NCBI GenBank assembly: GCA_002279765.1
Contig: NCCR01000012.1
Span: forward strand, 1-64,000
Length of the DNA: 64,000 nt
Direction: 5' to 3'
Source of the DNA: Verrucomicrobia bacterium 12-59-8
GTDB taxonomy: Bacteria; Verrucomicrobiota; Verrucomicrobiae; Verrucomicrobiales; Verrucomicrobiaceae
The notes under the pieces are model-generated. The model was not told where the DNA came from and did no database searches. It was given only the letters and a program-made list of their open reading frames with translations. Both the position numbers and the translations under genes were made by a program. This document shows, piece after piece, positions 53,096-61,716 of this stretch; positions within the stretch are counted from its first letter, which is position 1; each line of letters opens with the position of its first letter.

Positions 53096-54307
53096 ATGCA
53101 ACCGCCGCGCAAATTCACTCCCCATCCCTTCGCCTATCATCAGGAGTTGGACGTCCGCATCGAAAGCCTCACCAACGAGGGCGCGGGAGTCGCCCGAGTC
53201 GATGGCTGGGTCATCTTCGTTCCCTTCACACTCGCCGGAGAGCTGGTGAAGTGCCGCGTCTTCCGCAATCACAAGAACTACAGCGAGGCCGACTTCGTAG
53301 AAGTCATCGAACCGTCTCCAAACCGCGTCCCACCACAGTGTGCCCTCTTCAGCCAGTGCGGCGGCTGCCAGTACCAGCACCTCTCCTATGAGGAGCAGTT
53401 GCTCTCAAAGCAGCGCCAGGTGGCCGAACTGCTCAAGCACATGGCCAAGATCGAGCACCCCGTATGCCCGGTGATCCCCTCACCCGTTCAATACGGCTAT
53501 CGCTCCAAGATCACCCCTCACTTCCAGCGCCCGAAGGAGGGCGGCATCGGTGCCATCGGTTTCCTACGCGCCCGCACGCGCAATGCCATGGTCGATGTCG
53601 AGCAGTGCCCCATTGCCATGCCCGAACTCAACGCGCAGCTCGCCAGCGTGCGTGAGCGCGCCCGTGCAAACTCCGCTGAGTTTAAAAACGGTGCCACGCT
53701 TCTCATGCGCGCCGCCAGCAACGGCGTCCTCACCCGGCCCGATGAAATCGCCATCGAGGACGTGGACGGCGTCCGCTTCGAGTTTCAGGCCGGCGACTTC
53801 TTCCAGAACAATCCCTTCATCCTGCCCAAGTTCGTCCGCCACGCCATCGACGAAGCCAAAGCCACCGGCGCGAAGCATCTCGTCGATGCCTACTGCGGCA
53901 GCGGCCTCTTCGCCATCAGTGCCGCACGGGACTTCGAAAATGTCATCGGCGTCGAAATCTCCGAAACCGCCGTCAAAAAGGCCGCGCACAATGCCGAGAT
54001 CAATTCTCTCACCAACTGCCGCTTCATCGCCGCCGATGCCCAGCACGTTTTCAAAGACGTGCCCCATGCCGGAGCCGACACCGTGGTGATCATTGATCCC
54101 CCGCGCGCCGGCAGCAGCCCCGAATTTTTGCAGCAGCTCTTCGCCTTCGGTCCCAAGGGCGTCGTTTACATCTCCTGCAATCCCGCCACGCAGATGCGAG
54201 ATCTCGTGCTCTTCACCGAGGCCGGTTTCAAACTCGGCACCGTCCAGCCCTTCGATCTCTTCCCGCAGACCAAGCACCTCGAATGCGTCATGACGCTGAG
54301 CCGATGA
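53096..54307 (+). CDS. TrmA/RlmD-family RNA (uracil-5-)methyltransferase
   Basis: A 403-residue SAM-dependent methyltransferase. A TRAM domain (residues about 12-75, with LTNEGAGVARVDGWVIFVPF) leads to the iron-sulfur cysteines Cys82, Cys88 and Cys91 in CALFSQCGGCQYQ plus a fourth in VEQCPIA. The SAM fold has DAYCGSGLFAI, the catalytic Asp is in IIDPPRAG and the nucleophilic Cys in VYISCNPATQ. Which rRNA or tRNA uridine it modifies is open; RlmD-like is the best guess. It overlaps the next gene by 4 nt (ATGA). Confidence 0.93.
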   Translation: MQPPRKFTPHPFAYHQELDVRIESLTNEGAGVARVDGWVIFVPFTLAGELVKCRVFRNHKNYSEADFVEVIEPSPNRVPPQCALFSQCGGCQYQHLSYEEQLLSKQRQVAELLKHMAKIEHPVCPVIPSPVQYGYRSKITPHFQRPKEGGIGAIGFLRARTRNAMVDVEQCPIAMPELNAQLASVRERARANSAEFKNGATLLMRAASNGVLTRPDEIAIEDVDGVRFEFQAGDFFQNNPFILPKFVRHAIDEAKATGAKHLVDAYCGSGLFAISAARDFENVIGVEISETAVKKAAHNAEINSLTNCRFIAADAQHVFKDVPHAGADTVVIIDPPRAGSSPEFLQQLFAFGPKGVVYISCNPATQMRDLVLFTEAGFKLGTVQPFDLFPQTKHLECVMTLSR

Positions 54308-55398
54308 ATCGTTTCGAATTCGCCACCGCCCAGCGCATCATTTTCGGACGCGGCGTGTTCCGCGAGCTACCCGATCTGTGCCGCAGCTTCGGCCAGCGAA
54401 CCCTCCTCATCACCGGCAGCCGCCCGCAGCAATGGGAGGCGCGGCTTCCCCATGTGGGCGTTCACTCCATTCGCGGCGAACCCACCGTTGAAGACATCCA
54501 CAACGGCGTCGCGCTCGCCAAGCGACATGACGCCAATGTGATCGTCGCCATCGGCGGCGGCAGTGTGGTCGATGCCGGCAAAGCCATCGCCGCCATGTGT
54601 ATGCAGCCCGGCGATCTGATGCGCTACATCGAAGTCATCGGCTCAGGCCAGCCGCTTGACGCCGCCCCCCTGCCCTACATTGCCGTTCCCACCACGGCCG
54701 GCACCGGAGCCGAAGCCACACGCAACGCCGTCATCGCCAGCACGGAACACCGCGTCAAAGCCAGCCTGCGCCATGTCTCCCTGCTGCCGCGCATCGCCTT
54801 GATCGATCCCGAACTCGCAGCCGACGTCCCGCCAGCCGTCACCGCAGCCAGCGGCATGGATGCCCTCACGCAATGCCTCGAAGCCTTCGTCTGCTCTCGT
54901 GCTCAGCCGATGACAGACGCACTCTGCCTCGATGGCATCCAGCGCGCCGTGCGCTCCCTCGAACGCGCATTTGAAAACGGCCACGACCTCGACGCCCGTG
55001 AAGACATGGCCCTCTGCGCTCTCAACAGCGGCATCGCCCTCGCCAATGCTGGCCTCGGTGCCGTCCACGGCTTCGCCGCGCCCATCGGCGGCATGTTTCA
55101 CGCGCCCCATGGCACCGTTTGCGCCGCCCTCCTCGCTCCCGTCTGGGAGGCGAACTCCAACCGCGTGCAAGACCGCACCAAGTTCGATCAAGTCGATTCC
55201 ATCCTCGGCGGCAATGCTGTGTCATACCTCCACGCCCTCACCAAACGTCTGCACATTCCAAAGCTCAGCCAGTGGGGTATTCAGGCCACCGATCTCGACG
55301 AAATCGCCCGCAAAGCTGCCGCCGCCAGCAGCATGAAAGCAAACCCGGTTTCACTCACGCATGAGGAGCTGACGGCGATCCTGCGCGAGGCCCTGTGA
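54304..55398 (+). CDS. Iron-containing alcohol dehydrogenase (group III)
   Basis: A 364-residue Fe-ADH. The start at ATG 54304 gives MNRFEFATAQRIIFGRG and overlaps the methyltransferase stop. The nucleotide-binding motif GGGSVVDAGKAIA and PTTAGTGAEATRNAVI are present. Metal-site residues are in SGMDALTQCLEAFV and in HGFAAPIGGMFHAPHGTVCA, where His residues bind iron. The usual length is about 380. The substrate could be lactaldehyde, 1,3-propanediol or other alcohols; the sequence does not decide. Confidence 0.93.
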   Translation: MNRFEFATAQRIIFGRGVFRELPDLCRSFGQRTLLITGSRPQQWEARLPHVGVHSIRGEPTVEDIHNGVALAKRHDANVIVAIGGGSVVDAGKAIAAMCMQPGDLMRYIEVIGSGQPLDAAPLPYIAVPTTAGTGAEATRNAVIASTEHRVKASLRHVSLLPRIALIDPELAADVPPAVTAASGMDALTQCLEAFVCSRAQPMTDALCLDGIQRAVRSLERAFENGHDLDAREDMALCALNSGIALANAGLGAVHGFAAPIGGMFHAPHGTVCAALLAPVWEANSNRVQDRTKFDQVDSILGGNAVSYLHALTKRLHIPKLSQWGIQATDLDEIARKAAAASSMKANPVSLTHEELTAILREAL

Positions 55399-55998
55399 TC
55401 ACTTGAAATTCGTTTTGAACTTTTCGCCCGGCTTCATACCAAGAAACTTAACCCGCAAATCGGGATGGGCTTGCAGGTGTCTCGAAAGTTCTGGGCAGTT
55501 TGTCTCAAAATGGAGGAACTGATTGTCGTCGGCAAACACGGCCATGATGTAATATTTGTACTCCTGCCCACCGACGTTGGTGTCGTCACGGTCGGAGTCA
55601 TAGCGTGACGACAAAGAGGCGAATTCAATGCTGCGACGGGAGCCTTTGGAAACAGCGGGGATTCCCTTGGTCTCAGAGGTGGCAATGATGAGTTCTTCTT
55701 CGCCGCGCCGGTATTTGGCCGACGTCTCCATGGTCACCAGCAGGAAGGTGGCGGAGGCCGATGCCATGGGCTGCGTCTGCGCACTCTCGATGACAACCTC
55801 CGGCGTCATGGTCATCGTCATCATATAGGTCGAACCTGCGACAGGACTGTTCCGCTTGCCCACTTTGGCCTGGATGTGCAACGACGGATATTTCCTGCCC
55901 AGTTCCGCCTTGATGGCTTTATCCGGCTGCTGCCCGGCAATATTCAGGCTGACGCTAATCAAGCCAATGATACCAATCCATATAGTTTTCTGGTTCAT
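55399..55998 (-). CDS. Exported protein of unknown family
   Basis: A 199-residue protein with signal peptide MNQKTIWIGIIGLISVSLNI (ATG 55998). The rest (YPSLHIQAKVGKRNSPVAGS, METSAKYRRGEEELIIATSE, HLQAHPDLRVKFLGMKPGEK) shows beta-rich alternation and a C-terminal basic tail. I do not recognise a domain. It converges on the alcohol dehydrogenase with no gap between the stops. Confidence 0.65.
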   Translation of the reverse strand: MNQKTIWIGIIGLISVSLNIAGQQPDKAIKAELGRKYPSLHIQAKVGKRNSPVAGSTYMMTMTMTPEVVIESAQTQPMASASATFLLVTMETSAKYRRGEEELIIATSETKGIPAVSKGSRRSIEFASLSSRYDSDRDDTNVGGQEYKYYIMAVFADDNQFLHFETNCPELSRHLQAHPDLRVKFLGMKPGEKFKTNFK

Positions 55999-56041
55999 AA
56001 GCAGGATAAAACCATGCTCTCGCTCCAATCGTCAAGTCCCT

Positions 56042-56204
56042 AAAAAAATTTCACCCGTGTGCTTTCGGTTTCAAACAAAAGCAGGCCAGCGGCAGGAGGT
56101 TGCCTTGTCACTCATGCATTTGTAAGTGCCGCCACCACCCCGAAATCCTTCAACCTCAAGCGCCTCTTCAACGCCAGCTCAAACTGCGGCTTCGCGAAAC
56201 GCGG
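56042..56204. other. Intergenic stretch between exported protein and double-HMA gene
   Basis: Together with the terminator this fills a 267-nt gap. Short frames across it (about 65 codons on either strand) lack starts with coding character. I see no clear gene or RNA here. Confidence 0.4.
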
Positions 56205-56241
56205 ACAAAAGAAAGCCGGGGTCGCTTTCGCAAACCCCGGC
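56205..56241 (-). terminator. Rho-independent terminator of the double-HMA gene
   Basis: On the minus strand, GCCGGGGT (arm 56234-56241 reversed) pairs perfectly with ACCCCGGC (56215-56222) around an 11-nt loop, and is followed by TTTCTTTTG. It starts about 25 nt after the stop of the gene at 56266. Confidence 0.75.
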
Positions 56242-56265
56242 CCCGCTCGTTGTTGGTTGCGGTAG

Positions 56266-56781
56266 TTATTTGATGTCGCCGGCAAAGCCAGCGGCATTGA
56301 GGGCAGTTGCCAGTTCGGTTTTGGTGAACTCGCCCTCGACAGTGAATGAGGTGGCCTTGGCGACGATGTCGCTCTTCGTGATGCCTGGAACGGTCTTCAC
56401 CGCATCAGCGGCGGCGACTTCGCACTTCTTGCAGCAGAGATGCACGCCAGAAACGGTGGCCTTGGTCATCTTGGCTTCAGGTTTCGCAGCGGCAGCTGGC
56501 TTGCTGGCGGATTCTTCACCTTCGATTTTTCCGAAGTAGCCAGCGGCGATGATTGCATCGGCGGCCTTCTTCGCATCGCCCTTTTTCTTGGAAACGATGG
56601 TCACAGTTGTTCCTTTTTCAGGAACGGTCACGGTGACATCACTGCCGACACTCATGCCTGCCTTAGTGATGCCCTTGGCGCAGCTGCCGCAGCAGTTATG
56701 CACGCTGGTCATGGTAAGAGTGGTCTCAGCGCGGACGGATGCGGCGAGAGCGAGAATAGAAAGCAGCACGAATAATTTCAT
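56266..56781 (-). CDS. Exported protein with two HMA-like Cys-Cys-x-x-Cys domains
   Basis: A 171-residue exported protein (signal peptide MKLFVLLSILALAASVRA). It has two heavy-metal-associated domains: the first with MTSVHNCCGSCAKGI near residue 25, the second with VSGVHLCCKKCEVAAADAV near residue 110, joined by an Ala/Lys/Pro-rich linker (ASKPAAAAKPEAKMTKA). HMA folds bind Cu(I) or similar metals through CxxC; here each site reads HxCCxxC. The protein may sequester metal in the periplasm. The 3' end is followed by a strong hairpin terminator. Confidence 0.85.
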   Translation of the reverse strand: MKLFVLLSILALAASVRAETTLTMTSVHNCCGSCAKGITKAGMSVGSDVTVTVPEKGTTVTIVSKKKGDAKKAADAIIAAGYFGKIEGEESASKPAAAAKPEAKMTKATVSGVHLCCKKCEVAAADAVKTVPGITKSDIVAKATSFTVEGEFTKTELATALNAAGFAGDIK

Positions 56782-56833
56782 ATGCGAACTCTGAGACGAT
56801 ACGACATGTCAGTTTCTTTGCACAATTTAATTT

Positions 56834-57859
56834 TTAACGACGAATCGCAGTCATGAATCCGCGCGCCACAGCGGTGTCTTGGTACTCTCCAGGTGTGAAT
56901 CCAGCTTCATCCAACAGCTCTGCATACTCGCCCGTACTATAGCATTTGCCCTGTGTGGAATGCATCAGCAGGCATGAATACTCCGCCACATGCAGCGGTC
57001 CGGTTTTGTCGGCATTGATGAAAGCATCATGAATGATGAGCAGTCCGCCGACAGGCAGCGCCGCGTGTGAAACAGCCAGCAGCTTCTTCACCTCAGGCAC
57101 ACCCCAGTCATGCAGCACGTTTGAATAGAGATGCACATCGCAGCCCGCAGGCAGTCCATCAAACATGTTTCCCGTCGCCACGCTCACGCGCTCCGCGCAG
57201 CCCCGTTCCTCGATCAACTTGCCCGCGATGCGGTCCACCGGTGCCTGATCAAACGCGATGGCTTTCATGTGCGTGTGCTGCGCGGTGATGCCACACGCGT
57301 AGATCCCCGACCCCGCACCAATGTCGAGCAAACAGGCACGCCCGGTGAGATCCAGCTTTTTCGCCAATGCCTGCGAAAGATACAGCCCGCGGCAGTCCAT
57401 CGCCGCCGTGAACTTTCGCGCAAAGTCCTCCTGCTCCATCGCCTTGTGCCAGTCAAACGCCGCCTTGTCACCGCTCCACCCCGCCGGTTTGTCTGTCTTG
57501 AGTACTTCCAAAAAGTCGCGCGCGATCGGCCTATCATGCAGCGAGGCATAATAGGGCCGCACATCCCAGACCGGCCCCGCACACAAAAATTCACGCGTCA
57601 CCTCCGTCGCCTGAAACACACCGCCCACATTCTCCACCCAGCCATTCGCCGCAAACAACGTCATCATCGTATCCGTCGGACGCTCCGTGAATCCAAAATG
57701 CTCACAGACACCCGCCAGCGTGGACGGATTCGCCGACAGCCAGCTGAAAAAATCCACACTGAGCGCCGCCGTAATCATATCCGCCCCGTAGAGGCAGTCA
57801 CGATAGCGGTAGATGCTGGTCGGATCAGTGGCAGGGGCGGAGGTGAGGTCGTGTGGCAT
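56834..57859 (-). CDS. SAM-dependent O-methyltransferase (family 2 type)
   Basis: A 341-residue enzyme with an N-terminal dimerisation/winged-helix region (LSVDFFSWLSANPSTLAGVC, EHFGFTERPTDTMMTLFAAN) and a Rossmann methyltransferase domain with LLDIGAGSGIYACGI and DVHLYSNVLHDWGVPEVKKL, where HDW carries the acid-base His. The ATG at 57859 is preferred over the ORF start at 58003, which would overlap the divergent MFS gene. Likely substrates are small phenolic or hydroxyl compounds. No biosynthetic cluster is visible around it. Confidence 0.88.
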   Translation of the reverse strand: MPHDLTSAPATDPTSIYRYRDCLYGADMITAALSVDFFSWLSANPSTLAGVCEHFGFTERPTDTMMTLFAANGWVENVGGVFQATEVTREFLCAGPVWDVRPYYASLHDRPIARDFLEVLKTDKPAGWSGDKAAFDWHKAMEQEDFARKFTAAMDCRGLYLSQALAKKLDLTGRACLLDIGAGSGIYACGITAQHTHMKAIAFDQAPVDRIAGKLIEERGCAERVSVATGNMFDGLPAGCDVHLYSNVLHDWGVPEVKKLLAVSHAALPVGGLLIIHDAFINADKTGPLHVAEYSCLLMHSTQGKCYSTGEYAELLDEAGFTPGEYQDTAVARGFMTAIRR

Positions 57860-57971
57860 GGTGCGGTAAAGATTCCCGGCGGATGGATGAAAGAAACGAA
57901 AGAAATCAAAAAAGACTTCGGACACGCTGCGCGTTGACTTGCCTCCCATCTCCTGACAGCATCGTCCCGCC

Positions 57972-59459
57972 ATGTCCTCTCCCGCACCCAAATTCACCAC
58001 CACTCACTGGCTCATCATCATCATCGCCAGCATTGGCTTCTTGTTTGACACCTATGAGCTCCTGATGACGCCCCTCGTGGCGGCCCCGGCCATCGCCGAA
58101 CTGCTCAAGCTCCCGATGAACAACCCCATCGTGACCACCTGGGTGGGCAATCTGCTCTGGATCGCGGCACTGTGCGGCGGCGTCTTTGGTCTGCTCGGTG
58201 GCTGGCTGGTCGATCAATTCGGCCGCAAGAAGATCATGGCCGCGAGCATCTTCCTCTACTCCTTCTCGCCGTTCTGCGCGGCGTATTCCACCTCGCTGGG
58301 CATGTTCGTCTTTTTCCGCAGCACCACCTTCATCGGCGTCTGTGTCGAGTTCGTGGCCGCCATCACCTGGCTGGCGGAAGTGTTCTCTGATAAAAAGCAG
58401 AAGGAGAAGTGGATGGGCATCACGCAGGCCTTTGCCTCACTGGGCGGTATTTTCGTCACCCTGGTCAGTGTCTGGATCGCCAAGCATGGCGTGGATCTGC
58501 CTCACATCGGCCTGCCAGCCGGCCTCGGTTCGAATGATCCCTCCACCTGGCGCTACCTGCTCATGACGGGCATCCTTCCCGCCATCCCGATCGCGCTGCT
58601 GCTGCCGTTTGTGCCTGAATCACAGGCCTGGAAAGAAAGGAAAGCCGCAGGCACGCTCAAGCGCCCCAGCTTCGCCGCCCTCTTTGCACCCGAACTGCGC
58701 CGAGTCACACTGGTGACCGCAGCACTGTCTGCCTGTGCCTACGGCATCGCCTTCGGGGCCTTGCAGGTCACCGTTTCGCGTGTGACGCCGGGCTTGCCGG
58801 AACTGAAAGAAGACTCCAAGGCCCTGGCACCTCTGCGCAAAGCGGGTGAAGACCTCAACAAGCAGCTCAATGCGCTGCCTGCCACAGACCCGACCCGCAA
58901 GGAACTCGTCGCGCAGATCAAGGCCAACTTCGGCCAGCAGAAACCGATCAATGACAAGGTGAAAGAGATGGCCAATACCGTGCAGTTCAGTCAGGAAATG
59001 GGCGGTCTTGTGGGACGAATCGCCTTGGCCATTCTGCTCATCGTCGGCATCAGCCGCGTCGCCTTGTTGAAGATCTTCCAGATTCCCGCCCTCATCATCC
59101 TGCCGCTGACCTACTTCTATTTCTTCCAGCAGGGCGGCCAGGCCTTCCTCTGGGCCTATGGCATCTGCGGCCTGCTCACAGTGGCTCAGTTCAGCTACTT
59201 TGGCGAATACCTGCCCAAGGTCTTCCCCATGCATCTGCGCGGCACCGGCGGCAGTTTCGCCACCAACGTCGGCGGTCGCATGATCGGCACCAGCATGGCC
59301 TTCGTAACCACCAATCTCGTCGCCCCGATGCTCGCAGGCAGTGGCCCGATGCTCCCATTGCACGTGGCCAAAGCCGCAGGCATCGTCGCCTCCTGCATCG
59401 TGGTACTGAGCTTCGCACTTGGCTTCCTGCTTCCAGAACCAAAAGCGGAAGAAGCTTGA
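57972..59459 (+). CDS. MFS transporter with large hydrophilic insert
   Basis: A 495-residue carrier with 12 predicted helices. Loop 2-3 has GGWLVDQFGRKKIMAASIFL. The first helix region has GFLFDTYELLMTPLV, with the Asp-x-x-Glu pattern of SP-type organic-acid carriers. After about the seventh helix an extra soluble stretch of some 75 residues occurs (LPELKEDSKALAPLRKAGED, VAQIKANFGQQKPINDKVKE). It is not typical of MFS proteins and may contact a periplasmic partner. It differs from the MFS gene at 8102, which lacks the insert. Substrate unknown. Confidence 0.9.
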   Translation: MSSPAPKFTTTHWLIIIIASIGFLFDTYELLMTPLVAAPAIAELLKLPMNNPIVTTWVGNLLWIAALCGGVFGLLGGWLVDQFGRKKIMAASIFLYSFSPFCAAYSTSLGMFVFFRSTTFIGVCVEFVAAITWLAEVFSDKKQKEKWMGITQAFASLGGIFVTLVSVWIAKHGVDLPHIGLPAGLGSNDPSTWRYLLMTGILPAIPIALLLPFVPESQAWKERKAAGTLKRPSFAALFAPELRRVTLVTAALSACAYGIAFGALQVTVSRVTPGLPELKEDSKALAPLRKAGEDLNKQLNALPATDPTRKELVAQIKANFGQQKPINDKVKEMANTVQFSQEMGGLVGRIALAILLIVGISRVALLKIFQIPALIILPLTYFYFFQQGGQAFLWAYGICGLLTVAQFSYFGEYLPKVFPMHLRGTGGSFATNVGGRMIGTSMAFVTTNLVAPMLAGSGPMLPLHVAKAAGIVASCIVVLSFALGFLLPEPKAEEA

Positions 59460-59499
59460 GCCGAGAGAGGCTGTGTCCTGGCGGCGTACTCCTGCCGCC

Positions 59500-60405
59500 A
59501 TGATTCGCTCACTCCTCACTCTCGCCATCTGCCTCGCCACCTTCACGCTCCACGCGGAGGCTCAAGACGACGGCAAGCTGCGCATCATCGTCTTTGGTGC
59601 CCATCCCGATGATGCCGAGTACAAAACGGCAGGCACAGCCGTGAAATGGGCGCGCTTGGGACATCACGTGAAACTGGTGTCCGTCACCAATGGAGACATC
59701 GGCCACTGGAAAGAAGCGGGCGGGCCGCTCGCACTGCGCCGGTCCACAGAAGCAGCAGCCTGTGCAAAAAAGCTGGGCGTGACTTCTCAGGTGCTCGACA
59801 TCCACGACGGCGAACTCCTCCCCACCCTGGAGAACCGCAAGCTCATCACCCGCATCATCCGCGAGTGGCAGGCGGACATCGTCATCGCACACCGCCCCTG
59901 GGATTATCATCCCGACCATCGCTATGTCGGCGTGCTCATCCAGGACGCAGCCTTCATGGTCACCGTTCCATTCATCGTGCCGGATGTGCCCCCGCTGAAA
60001 AAGAACCCCGTGTTTCTCTACTCCAGCGACGGCTTTCAGAAGCCCTACCCCTTCACCCCGGACATCGCCGTGAGCGTGGATGATTCATTCGACCAAAAAC
60101 TCGACGGCCTGCACGAATTGACCTCGCAAACCTACGAAGGCGGCGCCAGCGGCTCCGCCGAACACGTCGAAAAAGTCGTGCCTCCAGCCGGTGATGAGGT
60201 GGCCCGCCGTGCCTGGCTGAAACGCCGTTGGGGTGCCCGCCAAAGCAGCGAGGCGGAAAAGTACCGCGACCTGCTCGTCAAACTCTACGGTGAGGAAAAA
60301 GGCAAGGCGGTGAATTACGCCGAGACCTTCGAAGTCTGCGAATACGGCCGCCGCCCCAGCGCCGCCGAGATCAAGCAGCTCTTCCCGTTCTACGATCAGA
60401 AGTAA
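59500..60405 (+). CDS. LmbE/PIG-L-type N-acetylglucosaminyl deacetylase, exported
   Basis: A 301-residue zinc hydrolase. The signal peptide (MIRSLLTLAICLATFTLHA) comes from the ATG at 59500. Zinc ligands and base are in AHPDDAEY (His, Asp, Asp) and HRPWDYHPDHR. The family cleaves N-acetyl groups from GlcNAc-type sugars and is often found as secreted members in PVC bacteria. It ends with IKQLFPFYDQK; a decayed copy of this tail is seen at 61649-61694. Confidence 0.92.
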   Translation: MIRSLLTLAICLATFTLHAEAQDDGKLRIIVFGAHPDDAEYKTAGTAVKWARLGHHVKLVSVTNGDIGHWKEAGGPLALRRSTEAAACAKKLGVTSQVLDIHDGELLPTLENRKLITRIIREWQADIVIAHRPWDYHPDHRYVGVLIQDAAFMVTVPFIVPDVPPLKKNPVFLYSSDGFQKPYPFTPDIAVSVDDSFDQKLDGLHELTSQTYEGGASGSAEHVEKVVPPAGDEVARRAWLKRRWGARQSSEAEKYRDLLVKLYGEEKGKAVNYAETFEVCEYGRRPSAAEIKQLFPFYDQK

Positions 60406-60490
60406 TGCTCGTTCATCGAATTTCTGAAGTTTCCTTCGCATCGCATTTCCACTGAGTCCCTCTTTAACAAAACCGTTTTCGAACTCATCT
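60406..60490. other. Left part of the 312-nt gap after LmbE
   Basis: Between the LmbE stop and the first tandem paralogue the sequence has no coding potential; a minus-strand frame at 60513-60701 looks accidental. The REP-like element at 60491 is its main feature, and the right part (60554-60717) shows nothing. Confidence 0.5.
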
Positions 60491-60553
60491 CAGCCCTGAA
60501 AGGGCTGGGGACTCAGCCCAGGGTCAGCCGAGCCTCGGCGAGGCGACCCTGGG
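60491..60553. repeat. REP-like element with nested hairpins
   Basis: The element has a first hairpin, CAGCCCT-GAA-AGGGCTG (60491-60507), and a second, CCCAGGGTC (60517-60525) paired with GACCCTGGG (60545-60553), with GCCGAG-C-CTCGGC nested in the loop. Similar bacterial interspersed palindromes (AGCCCTGAAAGGGCT) occur in PVC genomes in my recollection. Only one copy is in this window. Confidence 0.65.
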
Positions 60554-60717
60554 TAGTGTCATCAAAAGCCAGGAAGCAAACCCAGCATTCCGCCGCACTC
60601 AGCTTCCACCAGCAGCGTCCACAACAAACCCCGAAGCATGCCTGCTTCACAGGAACTTCCTTCACTCCAAATCTACGACGGCGAGCCTGAACGCGCGCCA
60701 TTCATTACCCCTTCCTC

Positions 60718-61563
60718 TCACTTCAGTGCCTTGAAGCGGACTTGCAGTTTTTTGAGCGCATCCTTGTTGGCGGCGTTCTTGCGTTCGAGTTCACGCACAA
60801 GCGTCGCTGCGCGCATGACATCTCCCGCTTTGTGCAGGTCCTCAGCGTGGTTCGCGAGCTCGTTGAACTGAGGGGACAGTCCTGTTGCTGCAGCAGTCAG
60901 GGATGCCTTGCCGGGATTGGTGCTCGCATGACCGCCATAAATATTATCGACCTTCAGCCAGGTGGCTTCGGAACCATCCTCGGAAACGGCCAGCCAGAAC
61001 AAGGCGTTGTTTTCGCCACCGGCTTCCAAGACACGACGGTTGGCAACAACAGCATCCACCTTCTGCACGATCCAAGTGTCCTTCTTCGCACCCACCTCCA
61101 GTTCCTTGCCGTTCCAGCGCAGCTTGAGCTCGGCTTGCTGATTCCTGCCGACCCAAACGACGTTCTGAATATCCTGTGGAAAATTTTTCACGGGTTTGAT
61201 GGCGGTGCCGGGTTCGGCCTTGAACTCGACCATTTCGCTGATGTTGACCGGGGTGATTAGCTTTAAGTCGTCGCTCACAAAATACCATGCGGCGCGGGTA
61301 TCGCTGAAAACGAGCTGGAAGACGCCCACATCAACGAAAGCATGCTCCTTGTACGGATTCTGATTCATGCCATTCCCCGTCACCGGGAAGATGTCTTTAC
61401 CATCGTAACGCAGGTGCTTGAGCGAGTTGGTACCACGCAGATCCCAGAGCACATTGGTGATGGAGGTGGCGAATTTTTCCACTTCTGGCCATTCCTTTTG
61501 CTGGCCCTGTGCATGGCTGGCGAAAGCGGAGAGCGAAAGAAAAACGATTTGCAGCGGTCTCAT
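60718..61563 (-). CDS. Secreted protein, tandem paralogue A
   Basis: A 281-residue exported protein (MRPLQIVFLSLSAFASHA, ATG 61563). It begins VEKFATSITNVLWDLRGTNS and LKHLRYDGKDI; a similar block, IQNVVWVGRNQQAELKLRWN, occurs again in the middle, so the protein seems to hold two related beta segments. The C-terminus is a helix (NELANHAEDLHKAGDVMRAA). It is closely related to the gene at 61717 (about half the residues agree by eye). Function is unknown; the fold may be a sugar-binding sandwich, but that is a guess. Confidence 0.75.
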   Translation of the reverse strand: MRPLQIVFLSLSAFASHAQGQQKEWPEVEKFATSITNVLWDLRGTNSLKHLRYDGKDIFPVTGNGMNQNPYKEHAFVDVGVFQLVFSDTRAAWYFVSDDLKLITPVNISEMVEFKAEPGTAIKPVKNFPQDIQNVVWVGRNQQAELKLRWNGKELEVGAKKDTWIVQKVDAVVANRRVLEAGGENNALFWLAVSEDGSEATWLKVDNIYGGHASTNPGKASLTAAATGLSPQFNELANHAEDLHKAGDVMRAATLVRELERKNAANKDALKKLQVRFKALK

Positions 61564-61648
61564 GAGGGCCGATTTTGGCATTTCAGACGGGGTCTGGCAA
61601 TCTCCAAGCCACGCCAACATTTGCAGTGGCAAGTCGAGGAGTGCGCAA

Positions 61649-61694
61649 GCGATTCGGCAACTCTTCCCGTTCTAAGACGCGAAATAAGCATCGT
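61649..61694 (+). pseudogene. Decayed tail of a LmbE-type gene
   Basis: This 46-nt stretch matches the end of the LmbE gene (60367-60412) without gaps at 33 of 46 positions by eye, including 14 identical in a row (CTCTTCCCGTTCTA). In frame it reads AIRQLFPF and then stop, where the intact gene reads EIKQLFPFYDQK. It implies that a second LmbE copy once preceded paralogue B and was deleted. Short length keeps confidence moderate. Confidence 0.5.
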
Positions 61695-61716
61695 GACACC
61701 CCGCCTAAACCTTTCA

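Noticed and set aside
60513..60701. 62-residue minus-strand ORF in the LmbE downstream gap
   Set aside because: Overlaps the REP-like element and has a Cys/Arg-rich composition with no domain.
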